Positions 34,309-42,939 of a DNA stretch of 64,000 nt are shown here, one piece after another. The translations under genes were made by a program, and so were the position numbers. The notes beneath the pieces were generated by a model. The model did no database searches. It was not told where the DNA came from and was given only the letters and a program-made list of their open reading frames with translations. This DNA comes from Fodinibius sp034521915 (GTDB lineage Bacteria; Bacteroidota; Rhodothermia; Balneolales; Balneolaceae): NCBI RefSeq assembly GCF_034521915.1, contig NZ_JAXHLU010000016.1:62001-126000 (forward strand), in the 5' to 3' direction. Position 1 is the stretch's first letter. Every line of letters begins with the position of its first letter.

Positions 34309-35073
34309 ATGAAAACGGTAGAATTATACGACTTAGGTCATGCTCCCTACCGACCTGTGTGGGATTTGCAAACGTCTATTCAACAACGCTTGGTTGATGA
34401 AAAACTGAGCCGACGAAAAAAGCAGGAACTCTACAAGCCGGGTGACGAAAGTAATGATGTACTTCTCTTTGTAGAACATCCCCATGTGTATACGCTGGGC
34501 AAAAGTGGGGATAAGGGGCATTTGCTGAAGGGGATGGCTGAACTCTCAAATATCGATGCCGAATTCATAGAAATTGATCGCGGTGGAGACATCACCTATC
34601 ATGGACCCGGACAAATTGTTGGTTATCCTATCTTGGATCTCGACCGTTATTTCACTGATATTCACAAGTATTTGCGCTCTCTCGAAGAAGTCATTATCCG
34701 AACCTGTTCTGAGTACGGGATAGAAGCGGGGCGTATTGAAGGATTAACCGGCGTCTGGGTGGGGGAACAGAAAATATGTGCCATGGGTATTCGTTGTAGC
34801 CGGTGGGTAACAATGCATGGTTTTGCCTTTAACGTGAACGTCGATCTTAGCTATTTTAATCATATAGTACCCTGTGGTATTACGGATAAAGAAGTGACGA
34901 GTCTTGAAGATTTGCTGGGGCACCGAGTTGATGAATCCCAAGTGAAAGAACATCTGAGATACTATTTCGAGGATGTATTTAATGTATCGATATCAAAGGT
35001 AGATTCCCTGCCTGAACTGGACGATCAATTTTCGTATCTTAAGAAATCTGGTAAAAAAGCAGCATCGCAATAA
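34309..35073 (+). CDS. lipB: Octanoyltransferase
   Basis: 254 residues. LipB moves octanoyl groups from acyl carrier protein to lipoyl domains, the step before LipA. Motifs: LLFVEHPHVYTLGKSG, RGGDITYHGPGQIVGYPIL (with the binding Gly-rich loop) and KICAMGIRCSRWVTMHGFAF with the catalytic Lys. It is 18 bp upstream of lipA and surely co-transcribed. The usual thioester Cys is seen in the VPCGITDKEVTSLEDLLG stretch. Confidence 0.95.
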   Translation: MKTVELYDLGHAPYRPVWDLQTSIQQRLVDEKLSRRKKQELYKPGDESNDVLLFVEHPHVYTLGKSGDKGHLLKGMAELSNIDAEFIEIDRGGDITYHGPGQIVGYPILDLDRYFTDIHKYLRSLEEVIIRTCSEYGIEAGRIEGLTGVWVGEQKICAMGIRCSRWVTMHGFAFNVNVDLSYFNHIVPCGITDKEVTSLEDLLGHRVDESQVKEHLRYYFEDVFNVSISKVDSLPELDDQFSYLKKSGKKAASQ

Positions 35074-35091
35074 CCTTTTTATTTTAGTTCC

Positions 35092-35970
35092 ATGATTAAA
35101 GAACTCAATGTCGTAGATCGTAACGAAACCACTCAGCGTCGGCCGGATTGGCTGCGCGTGAAATTGCCATCTGGCGAAAAGTTTAAAGAGGTTTCGGAGA
35201 CCGTACGGAATAAGTCGTTGAATACGGTTTGCTCGGAGGCTCGTTGCCCAAATATGGGAGAGTGCTGGGGCAACGGAACGGCTACTTTTATGATTTTGGG
35301 AGATGTTTGTACGCGATCATGTTCATTTTGTGCAGTTAAAACCGGTCGGCCGGTGCAGGGGTTAGATTGGGATGAGCCTCGGCGCGTAACCGAAGCAGCT
35401 AAAGAAATGGGGCTAAAGCACGTAGTGTTAACATCTGTAAATCGCGATGAGCGAGAGGATGGCGGGGCACCTATTTTTGCAGAGTGTCATCGACAGCTTC
35501 GTGAAGCGATCGATGGCGTGACGATTGAATCTCTCATTCCTGATTTTCGCGGTGTTTGGGAGGCCCTGCAAATTGTGATTGATACTCCGCCGGATGTGTT
35601 GAGTCATAACCTGGAAACAGTACCCGATCTGTATCGTACTATTCGACCCCAGGCTAAATATGAGCGTTCACTCGAATTATTACAGCGCGTCAAGGATCAA
35701 GGTATTCGTACAAAAACCGGCATTATGGTGGGCTTTGGTGAAAAGCGTGAACAGGTTATTGAGCTGATGAAAGACTGCGTGGATCACGAAGTTGATGTCC
35801 TTACCATCGGGCAGTATATGCAGCCTACCAAAATGCATCAGCCGGTGGAAGAGTGGGTGCATCCCGACCAATTTGCGGAGTATAAAGAAATTGGAGAAGA
35901 ACTTGGTATTGAACATGTTGAAAGTGGTCCGCTGGTTCGCTCTTCATATCATGCCGAGAAGCATGTATAA
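35092..35970 (+). CDS. lipA: Lipoyl synthase
   Basis: 292 residues. A radical SAM enzyme that inserts two sulfur atoms into protein-bound octanoyl chains. Auxiliary cluster cysteines are in CSEARCPNMGECWG, the radical SAM cluster in CTRSCSFCAV. The conserved DEPRRVTEAAKEMGLKHVV and VLTSVNRDERED stretches are present, as is the C-terminal SGPLVRSSYHAE whose Ser ligates the auxiliary cluster. Intact and of normal length. Operates directly after LipB. Confidence 0.97.
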   Translation: MIKELNVVDRNETTQRRPDWLRVKLPSGEKFKEVSETVRNKSLNTVCSEARCPNMGECWGNGTATFMILGDVCTRSCSFCAVKTGRPVQGLDWDEPRRVTEAAKEMGLKHVVLTSVNRDEREDGGAPIFAECHRQLREAIDGVTIESLIPDFRGVWEALQIVIDTPPDVLSHNLETVPDLYRTIRPQAKYERSLELLQRVKDQGIRTKTGIMVGFGEKREQVIELMKDCVDHEVDVLTIGQYMQPTKMHQPVEEWVHPDQFAEYKEIGEELGIEHVESGPLVRSSYHAEKHV

Positions 35971-36062
35971 GATTTTTTAGATTTGTCGGAGTATTAGCCT
36001 CGAAATTTACTTGTGATCTTTTATATTTCAACGGGATAGCATTTCTCACTTAATCAAAAAAT

Positions 36063-36767
36063 ATGATTGCACTTGGAGTTGTTTTATTATTGAGTTATAT
36101 GGTGGGATCCATACCCTCATCAATATGGGTTGGAAAAATTGTCAAGGGAGTTGATATTCGTGATCACGGTAGTGGAAATGCCGGGGCCACCAATACCTTT
36201 CGATTATTAGGATGGCAGCCCGGAGTTGCAGTATTGGCAATCGACTTTTTTAAGGGTTTTGCCAGTTCATTATGGATAAGTCAGATTGCTTATCAAATTG
36301 GTGCGGGACCGGTTACATTATTCGAGTATTGGAGCCTTGACCCTTTCTTGAGTATTACCTGTGGTATTGCTGCAGTAGTGGGACACATGTTTCCGCTCTA
36401 TGCTAATTTTGATGGTGGGAAAGGCATGGCTACAGCTGCCGGTATGCTTTGCGGTATTGAGCCGGTATCGGTGGGAATTGCAGCTGTTTTCTTCTTGATC
36501 GTATTGCTTACAAGTCGATTTGTCTCCCTTGCGTCATTAGTTGCCGCTTTTGTCTATCCGTTGGTTCTTGTGGTTCTTAGATATGGTTACAGCTGGGATA
36601 TTGATGGAAGTATTCTCATTTTTGCCGGATTTATTGGATTGGCAATAATCATCAAGCATAAGGAAAATATTAAACGGCTTTTAAATGGAACAGAAAACAA
36701 AATAAGTTCTTTTAAACCTGCTGTTGGATGGCTCAATAAAGAAGAAAAACCGCAATCGGGTAGCTAA
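36063..36767 (+). CDS. plsY: Glycerol-3-phosphate acyltransferase
   Basis: 234 residues with five to seven membrane helices. PlsY acylates sn-glycerol 3-phosphate using acyl phosphate, the first step of phospholipid synthesis. Motifs: IPSSIWVGKIVKGVDIRDHG, SGNAGATNTFRLLGW and FDGGKGMATAAG, each a known active-site loop. gpsA, which makes the substrate, begins 5 bp downstream, an expected operon pair. Slightly longer than average because of a basic C-terminal tail. Confidence 0.95.
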   Translation: MIALGVVLLLSYMVGSIPSSIWVGKIVKGVDIRDHGSGNAGATNTFRLLGWQPGVAVLAIDFFKGFASSLWISQIAYQIGAGPVTLFEYWSLDPFLSITCGIAAVVGHMFPLYANFDGGKGMATAAGMLCGIEPVSVGIAAVFFLIVLLTSRFVSLASLVAAFVYPLVLVVLRYGYSWDIDGSILIFAGFIGLAIIIKHKENIKRLLNGTENKISSFKPAVGWLNKEEKPQSGS

Positions 36768-36772
36768 TTATT

Positions 36773-37783
36773 GTGAAGAAAATAACCATTATTGGCGCCG
36801 GTAGTTTTGGAACAGCCTTGTCCATTGTATTAGCGCGGGCTGGAAATAAGGTTCAGCTTTGGGCGCGCGAAAAAGAAATAGCTTACAGTATTAATAAAAG
36901 GCATCGCAATCCCGAATATATTTCTGATGTAACGTTACCGGACTCCATAGAATGTTCAACTGATCTTGAGGAATGCTTTGATGATCCGGTGATGGTTGTT
37001 TTTGCAACACCATCACATGCCATGCGCAAAGTGGCTGCAAATATAAAACCACATCTTAACGGTGACGAAATGGTGGTAAGTGTTGCCAAAGGGATCGAAA
37101 ATGACACCTTTATGACGATGTCTCAAGTATTGAGTGAAGTGCTTGAAGGAACCATTGTTGACGATCATATCGGGGTATTATCGGGGCCAAGCCATGCCGA
37201 AGAGGTCAGTAAGTTTAAACCTACAACGGTAGTTGCCAGTGCTAATTCCAAGCGCACCACACAAATTATACAGGAAACCTTTTTGACGCCGATGTTCCGG
37301 GTATATCTTAACTATGATATCATAGGCGTCGAGATTGGCGGAGCCGTAAAAAATATTATGGCGATTGCCGCCGGTATTGTGGATGGTGCTGAACTTGGGG
37401 ATAATGCAAAAGCAGCACTTATGACACGCGGATTGCATGAAATGAAACGCCTGGGGATGCAGCTGGGGGCTTCGCAGGATACCTTTTCTGGGTTGGCCGG
37501 CATGGGCGATTTGATCGTAACGTGTACCAGTGAGCACAGTCGCAATCGTTTTGTAGGTTATAATATTGGTCAGGGCAAAAGTCTGGATGATATTATATCA
37601 AAAATGAATATGGTTGCTGAGGGAGTAAAAACAACGCGCTCAGTTTTTGATTGGAGCAATAAGCTTGGTATTGAAATGCCGATTACCGGGGCGATATATC
37701 GTGTACTTTTTGAGCAGGAAGATCCCAAGGATATGCTGTATGACTTAATGACCCGGAATCCAAAAGAGGAAATTGTGATTTAG
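36773..37783 (+). CDS. gpsA: Glycerol-3-phosphate dehydrogenase (NAD(P)+)
   Basis: 336 residues from a GTG start; no ATG is near, and MKKITIIGAGSFGTALSIVL is the expected N-terminus. Reduces dihydroxyacetone phosphate to sn-glycerol 3-phosphate, the substrate of PlsY. Motifs: GAGSFGTAL nucleotide-binding loop, VVSVAKGIEND, VLSGPSHAEEV, VEIGGAVKNIMAIAAGIVDG with the catalytic Lys, and GLAGMGDLIVTCTS. Intact. Confidence 0.96.
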   Translation: MKKITIIGAGSFGTALSIVLARAGNKVQLWAREKEIAYSINKRHRNPEYISDVTLPDSIECSTDLEECFDDPVMVVFATPSHAMRKVAANIKPHLNGDEMVVSVAKGIENDTFMTMSQVLSEVLEGTIVDDHIGVLSGPSHAEEVSKFKPTTVVASANSKRTTQIIQETFLTPMFRVYLNYDIIGVEIGGAVKNIMAIAAGIVDGAELGDNAKAALMTRGLHEMKRLGMQLGASQDTFSGLAGMGDLIVTCTSEHSRNRFVGYNIGQGKSLDDIISKMNMVAEGVKTTRSVFDWSNKLGIEMPITGAIYRVLFEQEDPKDMLYDLMTRNPKEEIVI

Positions 37784-37822
37784 GGTACAAAAAAGATAGA
37801 ATGTTAAATTTCGGTAAGTTCA

Positions 37823-37852
37823 TTTGAACTTAATATTTTGTACTTATCTTCG
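37823..37852 (+). promoter_or_regulatory. Candidate Bacteroidota-type promoter
   Basis: TTTG (37823-37826), 18 bp, then TATCTTCG (37845-37852), one mismatch to TAnnTTTG. It would start a transcript about 20 nt ahead of the AlbA-type gene at 37879. Confidence 0.4.
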
Positions 37853-37878
37853 TTTGCACTAAAAAAGATCGAGTGGCT

Positions 37879-38550
37879 ATGTATTCTCAAAATCACAGCA
37901 CGGCCTCACTTTCTGAGATGGATTACCTCGACGTGAAGAATCTTGCTCAGACGGGGGAAGGAATGTACCTTGAATTTAAGCGAACGATTCCATCAGCCTA
38001 TAAGATTGCACGAGAAATTGCCGCTTTTGCAAACACCAAAGGGGGAACCCTGCTTATTGGGGTGGATGATGACAAGTCTCTCGTAGGCGTAATGGGATAT
38101 CAGGAAGAAGAATTTTTACTTGATAAAGCTGCCCAAAAGCTATGTGAGCCTGCTGTGGATATCAAAATTGAGATTGTGCACTTTGGCGATCGCGATCTTC
38201 TGGTTATTAAAGTTCCGGAAGTAATTAATAAACCGGTGTACGTAAAGGGGGATGATGAATGGGTCGTGTTTATGCGCGAGAAGGATCAGAATAGGGTGGC
38301 CAGTAAAGAACTTATTGAGATTATTAAGAAGCGAAATTCGGATAAAGGGGTAACTTTTGAGTATGGTCCCGTTGAGCAAAAATTGTTTCGTTACTTGAAT
38401 GAATATGGCGAAATAACCGTTAAAAAATTTGCACAAATTGTTGATATCCCCCGGGAACGAGCTTCAACAACCTTGGTGAACTTGGTTGCAGCTGAAATAT
38501 TAAATTTGAGCCGGAAGGATAACACAGATTATTTTACTTATTCACAGTAA
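37879..38550 (+). CDS. AlbA_2/Schlafen-type ATP-binding domain protein
   Basis: 223 residues from the ATG at 37879 (an in-frame GTG lies 6 bp upstream). The N-terminal half (about 20-150) is the AlbA_2 domain: GEGMYLEFKRTIPSAYKIAR, EIAAFANTKGGTLLIGVDDD and LVIKVPEVINKPVYVKGDD. The C-terminal 70 residues look like a winged helix (FRYLNEYGEITVKKFAQIVD). Such proteins are usually transcription or RNA-related regulators, with no settled role. The Fe-S protein gene follows after 30 bp, so they may be co-transcribed; a regulatory link is only a guess. Confidence 0.87.
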   Translation: MYSQNHSTASLSEMDYLDVKNLAQTGEGMYLEFKRTIPSAYKIAREIAAFANTKGGTLLIGVDDDKSLVGVMGYQEEEFLLDKAAQKLCEPAVDIKIEIVHFGDRDLLVIKVPEVINKPVYVKGDDEWVVFMREKDQNRVASKELIEIIKKRNSDKGVTFEYGPVEQKLFRYLNEYGEITVKKFAQIVDIPRERASTTLVNLVAAEILNLSRKDNTDYFTYSQ

Positions 38551-38580
38551 AGCGAAGGTTAATTTTTAAGTATCACTACA

Positions 38581-39045
38581 ATGCCTGCAGAAAAGGAAGA
38601 CAATTTAGATAGTGTCATCGCTGATCTCGTTGATGATGATGAAGATGAGAGTACTGAACAGAATGGTACTTCTCCGTTAGAAGAAATGCAGGCTTCTGCC
38701 GAGGTAGAGTTCAGTGGTCCTGCCGTACAACTTACAGAGCGGGCTGCTGATCAGGTACGTCATATTCGGGAGGATGAAGATCTGGACGGTGATCTCTATT
38801 TGCGTGTTGCTGTAGAGGGCGGTGGTTGTTCGGGATTGAGTTACAAGCTTGGATTCGACTATGAATCTGAAGAGGACGAAGTGATTATCAGTCAGGGAAT
38901 TAAGATTATCGTTGATCCCAAACACATGATGTATTTGAAAGGTATTACTGTGGATTATCCCGATGGATTGGATGCCCGGGGATTTACCTTTGATAATCCC
39001 AATGCCAGCGAAACCTGCGGTTGCGGCAGTTCTTTTGCGACATAG
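38581..39045 (+). CDS. A-type iron-sulfur carrier (HesB/IscA/ErpA family)
   Basis: 154 residues. The first 50 residues are an acidic extension not found in typical 105-120-residue members. The core starts at VQLTERAADQVRHIREDE and holds the three cluster cysteines: one in VEGGGCSGLSYKLGF and two in the C-terminal ETCGCGSSF. These proteins carry Fe-S clusters to client enzymes such as lipoyl synthase, which is encoded 3 kb upstream. No isc or suf operon is adjacent. Confidence 0.94.
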   Translation: MPAEKEDNLDSVIADLVDDDEDESTEQNGTSPLEEMQASAEVEFSGPAVQLTERAADQVRHIREDEDLDGDLYLRVAVEGGGCSGLSYKLGFDYESEEDEVIISQGIKIIVDPKHMMYLKGITVDYPDGLDARGFTFDNPNASETCGCGSSFAT

Positions 39046-39053
39046 GTTTTTTC

Positions 39054-39086
39054 AGATTTACTAAACTTCAAAAGTTTAGTAAATCT
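39054..39086. terminator. Bidirectional terminator hairpin
   Basis: A perfect 15-bp stem, AGATTTACTAAACTT / AAGTTTAGTAAATCT, with loop CAA, placed between the stops of the convergent Fe-S carrier and P1 peptidase genes. Confidence 0.8.
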
Positions 39087-39092
39087 ATTGGA

Positions 39093-40226
39093 TTAATCTT
39101 TTCGACCGTACCTTTTTATGATACTTAGCACTTCATCTACCGGCAGTTCCTCAACGGTATGTCCATCGCGGCCTGTCATCGTTTCGGCATGAAAGAGTGC
39201 GTTGATAATGGCTTCCTCAGTAGCTTCGTTAACTGCCATAAAAAGTGGAGACATTGCACTATTACGAAGTACATTTTGCTGTTTTAGATCTTGATCTGAA
39301 CGATAGGAGATTCGAACGGATTTAGCTGTTGAGAAAGCAATTACATAGTCACCACTTCCGTTTGATGCTATACCACCTGTTTTTCCTAAGCCGAGCATTG
39401 CGCGTTTGGCCAGTCGTTTTAAATTGCGAGCATCAAGCGGAGCGTCAGTAGCAACAATAATCATGCAGGAACCGTCGGGTGTATCATTGAGTTCATCACT
39501 GAGATAATATTTGTCGAGTTCTTTCCCGACGGGAACGCCGGCAATTTGAAGCACACCTCCAAAATTTGTTTGTGCTAAAACACCGACCGAGTATCCTCCT
39601 AAATCTTTCGGAAGCTGGCGGGAAGAGGTGCCAATTCCGCCTTTAAAACCAAATGCAATAGTTCCTGTTCCGGCTCCCACATTGCCCTGCTCAACTTTTC
39701 CTGATTTTGCATTATTAATAGCATTGAGGACATCTTTTTTTGATACATGTCGTCCACGTATATCATTTAAATAGCCGTCGTTAGTTTCGCCCACAACGGG
39801 ATTTACTGAATGGACATTCTCGTTTTCTGAAAAGCTGAATGTGTGATCAATTAAGGCATCAGCGGCCGTAGGAACGCTCAAAGTGTTGGTCAAAATGATA
39901 GGCGTTTCGAGATTTCCCAGTTCCTCGATCTGGGTAGAGCCCGCCAGTTTCCCGAACCCATTCCCTATATAAACAGCAGCCGGTACTTTATGCTGAAAAA
40001 TATTGCCGCCGTGTGGCAGAACGGCTGTCACTCCCGTGCGGATATTATTGCCCTTAATAATCGTTTGATGTCCTACTCTAACTCCTTGTACATCCGTGAT
40101 CGCATTTAGTTCGCCCGGTTGCAAAACTCCGATTTCAACTCCATAATCACGAATATTTTGATCTTGTGCCATCAGGTTTAGGGGAGATAAAATGAGGAAC
40201 AAAAAGAGTATGTTCAGAATTTTCAT
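39093..40226 (-). CDS. P1 family (DmpA-like) aminopeptidase, exported
   Basis: 377 residues. A cleavable signal peptide (about 1-20, MKILNILFLFLILSPLNLMA) is followed by the DmpA/BapA fold of self-processing N-terminal nucleophile peptidases. Motifs: ITDVQGVRVGHQTIIKG, TGVTAVLPHG, FGFKGGIGTSSRQLP, and the processing region GGIASNGSGDYVIAFSTA, in which the Ser after Asn-Gly is the likely nucleophile. Family members remove N-terminal residues, including D- or beta-amino acids. Stand-alone gene; specificity not deducible. Confidence 0.93.
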   Translation of the reverse strand: MKILNILFLFLILSPLNLMAQDQNIRDYGVEIGVLQPGELNAITDVQGVRVGHQTIIKGNNIRTGVTAVLPHGGNIFQHKVPAAVYIGNGFGKLAGSTQIEELGNLETPIILTNTLSVPTAADALIDHTFSFSENENVHSVNPVVGETNDGYLNDIRGRHVSKKDVLNAINNAKSGKVEQGNVGAGTGTIAFGFKGGIGTSSRQLPKDLGGYSVGVLAQTNFGGVLQIAGVPVGKELDKYYLSDELNDTPDGSCMIIVATDAPLDARNLKRLAKRAMLGLGKTGGIASNGSGDYVIAFSTAKSVRISYRSDQDLKQQNVLRNSAMSPLFMAVNEATEEAIINALFHAETMTGRDGHTVEELPVDEVLSIIKRYGRKD

Positions 40227-40304
40227 AAGGAAAAAATTATTTGCTTTAGATCCTATTTAAATTCGAGATAAGAGAGGTGAGTAGCAACAGTTAATTAAAC
40301 TAAA

Positions 40305-40339
40305 AAGCCCTGCTAAATTTTCGAGGTTTAGCAGGGCTT
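40305..40339 (-). terminator. Intrinsic terminator of hslO
   Basis: AAGCCCTGCTAAA / TTTAGCAGGGCTT, a perfect 13-bp stem; on the minus strand it is followed by TTTTAG, about 50 bp past the hslO stop. Confidence 0.85.
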
Positions 40340-40389
40340 AGAAAGAAGCAATATTAGAATTTAGAAAAGAATTTTTACGGAAAAGGTTT

Positions 40390-41292
40390 TTAGTTCATTT
40401 TAGCCTTGGTTTCCATCAACAGTTCTTCAATTTCGTCTTTTCTGATATTATAGTGCTCGTTACAATAGTGGCATACAAGTTCCTGTCCCTCGTCGCTAAT
40501 TTCTTTCAGATCTTCGTAACCGAGCATAGCCAAGGCATCTTTAAAGCGTTTGCGAGTACAACGGCAGAAAAAGTCAACCGGTTGACGATCAAGCTCTTTT
40601 ACCTCAATGGGATGCATTGCTTTTTCCATGATGTCATCAATATAGAGGTCATCGGCAAGCATTTGACTAATAGAATCGAATTGCAGCATTTTTTGCTGCA
40701 GCTGATCGATTACACCCTCCGGTGCGTCCGGCATGCGTTGGATCATCAATCCACCTGCTTCAGTGACTTCTCCATTTTCGTCAATACCAACATCCAGCAA
40801 AATGGCCGAGGGTATTTGTTCGGACTGTACCATATAGTAGGCCAGATCATCGGTGATGTTACCGTTGATGAGCTCAATACTGCTGTTTCGCGGTTCTGCT
40901 TCGTTATAGAGCGTTTTGCTAACAGTCATTACGCCCACACCTAATCCATCGCCAATGTCGGTATCGCCGTTATAATTAATTTCCGCCTGTGGATTTTGTA
41001 CATATCCGCGAACTTCGCCGACGCGATTGGCTTCTGCAACAAGCAGTTTTACAGGACCTTGTCCCTCTACTCGCATTTTAATACGTTCTTCGCCTTTCAA
41101 TTCTGAGGCCATAAGCATAGTGCCGGTAAGGGCGCGCCCGAGCAAAACGGTATTCAGCAAAGACAGTCCATGCTTTTTACGGGCTGCCTTAACTACATCT
41201 GTAGTTTTAACTACCGATATTTTAAGGGTTCCGTCTTTTGCGATGCCTTTTATAAGGCGATCTTTCTGTATAAAATCTTCTTTTGAAATCAT
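40390..41292 (-). CDS. hslO: Redox-regulated chaperone Hsp33
   Basis: 300 residues. Hsp33 is a holdase activated by oxidation of a zinc-bound cysteine centre. The substrate-binding N-terminal domain is present (DRLIKGIAKDGTLKISVVKT, VEGQGPVKLLVAEAN). The C-terminal switch has CRC (about 241-243) and CHYC (about 276-279), giving the C-x-C...C-x-x-C zinc site. Intact. A strong terminator follows; the leucine-dehydrogenase-like gene upstream has its own terminator, so this is a separate unit. Confidence 0.96.
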   Translation of the reverse strand: MISKEDFIQKDRLIKGIAKDGTLKISVVKTTDVVKAARKKHGLSLLNTVLLGRALTGTMLMASELKGEERIKMRVEGQGPVKLLVAEANRVGEVRGYVQNPQAEINYNGDTDIGDGLGVGVMTVSKTLYNEAEPRNSSIELINGNITDDLAYYMVQSEQIPSAILLDVGIDENGEVTEAGGLMIQRMPDAPEGVIDQLQQKMLQFDSISQMLADDLYIDDIMEKAMHPIEVKELDRQPVDFFCRCTRKRFKDALAMLGYEDLKEISDEGQELVCHYCNEHYNIRKDEIEELLMETKAKMN

Positions 41293-41335
41293 AACCGTCT
41301 AAATTTTTTACCTGATTAATCAAGGTATAACAAAA

Positions 41336-41362
41336 AAGGCGGCTCAAAAATTTGAGCCGCCT
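41336..41362 (-). terminator. Intrinsic terminator of the leucine-dehydrogenase-like gene
   Basis: AGGCGGCTC / GAGCCGCCT stem with an A/T loop; on the minus strand followed by a TTTTTTG run, about 26 bp beyond the stop at 41388. Confidence 0.85.
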
Positions 41363-41387
41363 CAATATACGATTTTAAATATTGGTT

Positions 41388-42560
41388 CTACAGGTTGGCA
41401 TGTTTGTAAAGATCACCAATGTGACCTGTAAAATTACTCTGAGAGGTGTATATATTGTGAATTTGGCCCACATTGTCCATACGCTGTTCGGCAAGGATAT
41501 TTGAGGCAGTAAAGGTAGGCGTATCATTTTCTTCAGAATAGTTGAGGATATCCAGGATGGTATCATAAATTTTTTCTGCCTGTCCCTGAGCTCGTTCCTC
41601 GTTGTATCCTTCCAGCTCGCTGGCAACATTAATAAGCCCACCGGCATTAATCACATAATCCGGCGCATACAGGATGCCTTTATCCAACAACATCTGCCCG
41701 TGCTTATCTTCCTCATCAAGTACGTTATTTGCACCTCCGGCAATAATATCGCAGTTGAATTGATCCATCGTATCGTCGTTAATAATACCGCCAAGAGCAC
41801 AGGGACTAAAGATATCAACATCCAGTCCGTAAATATCGTCGGGATCAACAACTTCGGCACCAACTTTTTCGGCAAGATCATTTGCTTTGTCCTCATAAAT
41901 ATCACAAATGATTAGCTCAGCTCCTTCTTTTTCCAGAAATTCAGCAAGGTATGAGCTAACGTGACCGGCTCCCTGAATTGAAATGCGTTTGCCTTCCAAA
42001 GAATCAGATCCATAAGCCTTTTGGGCACAAGCTTTCATCCCTTGATAAACACCATAAGCGGTAACAGGTGAAGGGTCGCCGCTGCCGCCAATTGCTTTTG
42101 GTAAACCGGTTACATATTTGGTTTCCATACGAATCCATTCCATTGCTTGAACATCTGTCCCCACATCTTCGGCAGTAATATAACGTCCTCCGAGGCTGTC
42201 AACATAGCGACCAAAAGCACGAAACAGGGCTTCGCTTTTTTCTTTGCGTGGATCGCCAATAATTACAGCTTTACCGCCACCTAAGTTAAGACCCGAGATA
42301 GCCGCTTTGTAGGTCATCCCGCGAGAAAGACGAAGCACGTCACGAATGGCTTCCTGTTCATTATTATAGGGCCACATTCGTACGCCGCCCAATGCCGGTC
42401 CCAGGGTTGTATCGTGAACTGCTATAATAGCTTTGAGCCCCATCGTAGGTTCCGAGCACACAACGATTTGTTCGTGCTCGTAGCTCTGCAGTTTATCAAA
42501 TAGAGGGAAATCCCCGCTTAGGTCGGTAGCTGTGTTTTTTTCTAACGTTGTTGATTCCAT
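41388..42560 (-). CDS. Leucine/Glu/Phe/Val dehydrogenase family enzyme, leucine dehydrogenase-like
   Basis: 390 residues from the ATG at 42560 (an upstream TTG at 42596 adds a 12-residue leader and was not used). NAD-dependent oxidative deamination of branched-chain amino acids is the likely reaction. Motifs: LKAIIAVHDTTLGPALGGVR, MTYKAAISGLNLGGGKAVII with the catalytic Lys, AEDVGTDVQAMEWI, and the nucleotide-binding ISIQGAGHVSSYLAEFLEKE. Substrate preference cannot be fixed by eye, but GPALGGVRMWPY favours Leu over Glu. Terminator downstream. Confidence 0.93.
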   Translation of the reverse strand: MESTTLEKNTATDLSGDFPLFDKLQSYEHEQIVVCSEPTMGLKAIIAVHDTTLGPALGGVRMWPYNNEQEAIRDVLRLSRGMTYKAAISGLNLGGGKAVIIGDPRKEKSEALFRAFGRYVDSLGGRYITAEDVGTDVQAMEWIRMETKYVTGLPKAIGGSGDPSPVTAYGVYQGMKACAQKAYGSDSLEGKRISIQGAGHVSSYLAEFLEKEGAELIICDIYEDKANDLAEKVGAEVVDPDDIYGLDVDIFSPCALGGIINDDTMDQFNCDIIAGGANNVLDEEDKHGQMLLDKGILYAPDYVINAGGLINVASELEGYNEERAQGQAEKIYDTILDILNYSEENDTPTFTASNILAEQRMDNVGQIHNIYTSQSNFTGHIGDLYKHANL

Positions 42561-42596
42561 GGTTATATGGTTTAAATCATTAAAACTATTGTTCAA

Positions 42597-42939
42597 AAAA
42601 TCAGTTATTTCTCAAAAACCCCCAATAGCACAAAATTTCTGTCTGTCGAATTACCACAGTGGATTATATGAAACAATGAAATCGAGATAGTCGGTTTAAA
42701 CAAAGTATGGGAAGGTACAAAAAATGGCGCAAATTTAGTAGTATTTCGAGGTTGATTACTATATCCCGGTGTTACAATTAAGTTGGAATGTGTTTAGTTT
42801 TCATGATGAATTTTACTCCGGATATTGTATTTTAATTAATAATCATTGAGATCCCCTGCCTTTTATGGCCGGGCTGTATGGCTATCAGGTTTGACCGCCG
42901 GTACGCTGTTTATGACAAAAAAGAAAAAAACAGATAACT
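42597..42939. other. Intergenic region without a recognised gene
   Basis: 343 bp between the divergent leucine-dehydrogenase-like gene and recJ. It must hold both promoters, but no confident pair of promoter elements, RNA or conserved reading frame was seen. A 69-codon plus-strand frame (from 42846) overlaps recJ and has no recognisable content. Confidence 0.5.
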
